DNA of 7,461 nucleotides from Puniceicoccales bacterium (GTDB taxonomy: Bacteria; Verrucomicrobiota; Verrucomicrobiia; Opitutales; JAIRLG01): positions 1 to 7,461 of the forward strand of contig JAITKE010000085.1 in NCBI GenBank assembly GCA_031278595.1. Direction: 5' to 3'. The notes beneath the pieces are model-generated. The model did not search any database, was not told the origin of the DNA, and saw only the letters and a program-made list of their open reading frames with translations. Positions 6,193-7,461 of the stretch are shown one piece after another. The position numbers were made by a program, and so were the translations under genes. Positions within the stretch are counted from its first letter, which is position 1. Each line of letters begins with the position of its first letter.

Positions 6193-6297
6193 ATCCCTGC
6201 GTTCTAGGATACAGCTTTCCCTGGAATACACAAACAAATAAAAGCGCTGTCGCTGTTATTCTCCTCTAGACCTGAGGAGCTTTTTAGGCCTTTTTTT

Positions 6298-6317
6298 GGG
6301 GCGGGTGGGCGGGCGGG
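6298..6317 (+). other. G-quadruplex motif with single-base loops
   Basis: Five runs of three or four G (6298-6301, 6303-6305, 6307-6309, 6311-6313, 6315-6317) are separated by single bases C, T, C and C. One-base loops are known to favour very stable parallel quadruplexes. A run of seven T precedes it (6291-6297), and cloverleaf element G begins 2 bp after it. It lies about 110 bp upstream of the secretin start, on the strand opposite to the secretin coding strand. Confidence 0.7.
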
Positions 6318-6318
6318 C

Positions 6319-6408
6319 GCTGGCTTTCGATGCCAAAGGCATCGGGCCCGCAAAGCGGGCCCACAGGGGAGGCCAGGACGAAGTCCTGGCCTCCCCTGGA
6401 AAGCCAGC
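6319..6408. repeat. Cloverleaf palindromic element G
   Basis: An outer helix of 10 perfect bp (6319-6328 with 6399-6408) encloses three arms. Arm 1 is 6329-6343 (GATGCC/GGCATC, loop AAA). Arm 2 is 6344-6362 (GGGCCCGC/GCGGGCCC, loop AAA). Arm 3 is 6365-6397 (15 perfect bp, loop GAA). Arm 1 has the same stem as arm 1 of element E with a different loop. The outer-helix sequence GGCTTTC/GAAAGCC is shared with D and E. It lies between marC-like and secretin genes, both on the minus strand. Confidence 0.88.
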
Positions 6409-6419
6409 CGAACACCGCG

Positions 6420-6494
6420 CCCTACAGAACAGTACGGAGAATCTCAACCCCCATACCGGCACCTTACGGGGCAGTACGGAAGAATCTTAATCCC
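6420..6494. repeat. Imperfect direct repeat with 42-bp period
   Basis: CAGTACGGA followed by GAATCT and a C-rich end occurs at 6430-6452 and again at 6472-6494 (one extra A in the second). The preceding bases also match (CCCTACAG at 6420 and CCTTACGG at 6462). It lies between element G and the insertion-sequence remnant. No function is evident. Confidence 0.5.
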
Positions 6495-6505
6495 AAGTCA
6501 GGTAA

Positions 6506-6630
6506 TAGACTTCTTTCGAAACAATGATAAAGCGATATGAAGAGAGTGTAATTTTGAGGGGGAGGGTAAGTATGGAATTGAGCTTAAAAGATTTATCGAC
6601 AGAAGAATTCGTCGTTTCGAAAGAAGTCTA
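6506..6630. mobile_element. 125-bp deletion derivative of an insertion sequence
   Basis: TAGACTTCTTTCGAAAC (6506-6522) and its exact reverse complement (6614-6630) form perfect 17-bp terminal inverted repeats. The outermost TA on each side could be the target duplication, as for IS630-like elements and some IS5-family groups. The interior keeps a strong ribosome-binding site and the start of an open frame at 6572, as expected for the left end of an IS joined to its right end by internal deletion. It sits 3 bp beyond the stop codon of the MarC-family gene. The IS family was not identified by comparison. Confidence 0.7.
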
Positions 6631-6631
6631 A
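6572..6631 (+). pseudogene. 19-codon remnant, possibly the start of a transposase gene
   Basis: The frame MELSLKDLSTEEFVVSKEV ends with TAA inside the right terminal repeat. GGAGG at 6561-6565 within a purine-rich run stands 6 nt before the ATG, the best ribosome-binding site in the window, and much better than those of the resident genes. The remnant is probably the 5' end of an IS transposase fused to the IS right end. Being so short, it could also be an expressed micropeptide or chance. Confidence 0.3.
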
Positions 6632-6633
6632 TT

Positions 6634-7272
6634 TCACCCATGGGCCAGGTAGATCCGCAGGCCATCGAGGACGATGTCCAGTGCCAGGCAGGCGGTGAGC
6701 AGGCCGGCGGCCTTTTCCAGCACCTGGAGGATACGCGGCGTCAGAGCCCCAGAAATTCTGATGAGGCCGTAAAAGCACAGAAAGACGGCGAACATGGTTA
6801 TGGAGAGGGCGAGGAAGAAGAGCATTCCGTCCCGACATCCCTCGAGTTGGGAGCGAAAGCCCAGGATGGCGGTGATGACGCCCGGGCCGGTGATGAGCGG
6901 CACCGCGATCGGGGTGATGTAGGAAGTGTCCTCCGGGGATCCGCCCTCCCTCGGCTGCGTCTCGGTAGGGGACTGTTCCGGTCTCCGCCGCAGGCCCAGC
7001 ATGTCGATGCTGAGGCTCAGGAGATAGAGGCCGCCACCGATTTGAAAGGCTTCGGGACTGACCCCCAGGAGTTTCTGGAGGAGAAAGTTGCCGGTCAGGG
7101 CGAAGAAGAGCATCATGCCGTAGGCGACCCAGCAGGCCTTGGTGATGATCTGGATGCGCTCACCGATGGATTTCTGCGGCATCAGCGCCACGATGATGGC
7201 GATGCCGCTGATCGGCCCTATGAGGAGGACGAGGTAGAGCGGAACGCCCGTGAGCAGATAATGCGGATCCAT
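6634..7272 (-). CDS. MarC-family (UPF0056) integral membrane protein
   Basis: The 212-aa product has about six hydrophobic segments: roughly 6-30, 46-66, 75-95, 118-138, 148-172 and 186-209. A hydrophilic loop at 95-117 (RRRPEQSPTETQ...) separates the two halves. Family marks include the first helix with GPISGIAIIVAL (19-30), QIGGGLYLL (77-85) and the second-half motif PIAVPLITGPG (121-131), matching the family's PLaiPlLaGPG segment. MarC proteins lie in the inner membrane; their transport role is unproven, and the old link to multiple antibiotic resistance has been withdrawn. The start ATG at 7272 has no clear Shine-Dalgarno site. The gene is followed directly by an IS remnant and stands apart from the secretin gene by about 440 bp, so cotranscription is doubtful. 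Confidence 0.9.
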   Translation of the reverse strand: MDPHYLLTGVPLYLVLLIGPISGIAIIVALMPQKSIGERIQIITKACWVAYGMMLFFALTGNFLLQKLLGVSPEAFQIGGGLYLLSLSIDMLGLRRRPEQSPTETQPREGGSPEDTSYITPIAVPLITGPGVITAILGFRSQLEGCRDGMLFFLALSITMFAVFLCFYGLIRISGALTPRILQVLEKAAGLLTACLALDIVLDGLRIYLAHG

Positions 7273-7372
7273 CGAGCCAAGAGATAATGAAGATGAGAAC
7301 TAGGCTGAAACACAATGAATCATAAAGTCAAGGCCGGATGGAGAGCAGTTCTGAGCTTCGTCCGTTTCTTGT

Positions 7373-7461
7373 GGGGGCCGCCTTTGCGTGAAGGGCAGGG
7401 AAAGTTCCTTTCCCTGCCTTTCACGCGGCGCCCGCGCCCGCGGCGCGGGCGCCAGGGCCCT
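7373..7461. repeat. Cloverleaf palindromic element H (cut by the window edge)
   Basis: The 13-nt segment 7373-7385 (GGGGGCCGCCTTT) has the form of a left outer strand. Arm 1 follows at 7386-7426 (19 bp with one G-T pair, loop TTC). Arm 2 is at 7427-7453 (12 perfect bp, GGCGCCCGCGCC/GGCGCGGGCGCC, loop CGC). AGGGCCCT at 7454-7461 could begin arm 3. The closing strand is outside the window. Confidence 0.7.

Noticed and set aside
6206..6233. Minus-strand promoter for the secretin (TTGTGT, 16 bp, TATCCT)
   Set aside because: The -35 match is only three of six, and the start would be about 7 nt from the ATG. Too weak to annotate.
5417..6241. 274-codon Ser/Pro-rich open frame on the plus strand
   Set aside because: It is antisense to the repeat-bearing N-region of the secretin; its apparent repeats merely mirror the 126-bp units.
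6261..6297. Plus-strand stem CTCCTC/GAGGAG followed by T5 and T7 runs, terminator-like
   Set aside because: No plus-strand gene reads into it. The stem is only 6 bp, and the region lies upstream of the minus-strand secretin, so a terminator role is unsupported.
60..7461. Elements A-H as CRISPR repeats or integron attC sites
   Set aside because: There is no regular repeat-spacer spacing and no cas gene. There are no attC core sites and no integrase, and attC sites fold into a single bulged hairpin rather than a closed three-arm junction.
7315..7461. Plus-strand frame from ATG 7315 open to the window edge
   Set aside because: It passes through element H with Arg/Pro-rich content and has no ribosome-binding site. 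The palindrome explains the openness.

Overview
The window looks like chromosomal DNA of a GC-rich bacterium, most likely a member of the Verrucomicrobiota/PVC group. The main evidence is the large secretin on the minus strand. Its N-domain (IEFKEASFSHALEVLQEMA...) and its three-part build resemble the PilQ/GspD-like secretins of Verrucomicrobiota such as Akkermansia Amuc_1098. This is an assignment from memory, not a database result.

Layout. From the left there is a palindromic element (60-157), then an uncharacterised 137-aa protein with a RelE/ParE-like core (250-663, +). Two more structured palindromic elements follow (691-779, 854-942), then thrS, threonyl-tRNA synthetase without a TGS domain (997-2841, +). 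A 945-bp convergent gap (2842-3786) holds three further palindromic elements and two related inverted-repeat-bounded mobile remnants with CTAG flanks. Next come the secretin (3787-6192, -) and a gap with a G-quadruplex motif, another palindromic element, a 42-bp-period repeat and a 125-bp deletion derivative of an insertion sequence. A MarC-family membrane protein (6634-7272, -) follows, and a last palindromic element runs off the right edge. The protein genes share no obvious pathway: translation, an outer-membrane channel, a small membrane protein and a toxin-fold orphan.

The striking feature is the intergenic DNA. Seven elements (B-H; H is cut by the window edge) share one architecture. 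An outer helix of 10-13 perfectly matched bp encloses three consecutive hairpins, usually with 0-2 unpaired bases between helices. The result is a four-way, cloverleaf-like junction of 77-157 nt. Sequences differ widely between copies, yet the pairing is kept on both sides of every stem, as expected if selection or a copying mechanism preserves shape rather than sequence. Three copies (D, E, G) also share primary sequence in the outer helix and first arm (GGCTTTCGAT...). An eighth element (A, 60-157) is a two-arm variant containing a perfect 38-bp palindrome. Every intergenic gap contains at least one, and one (E) lies inside a CTAG-flanked mobile-like element. I do not recognise this as a named repeat family. 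It is the best candidate here for an undescribed system.
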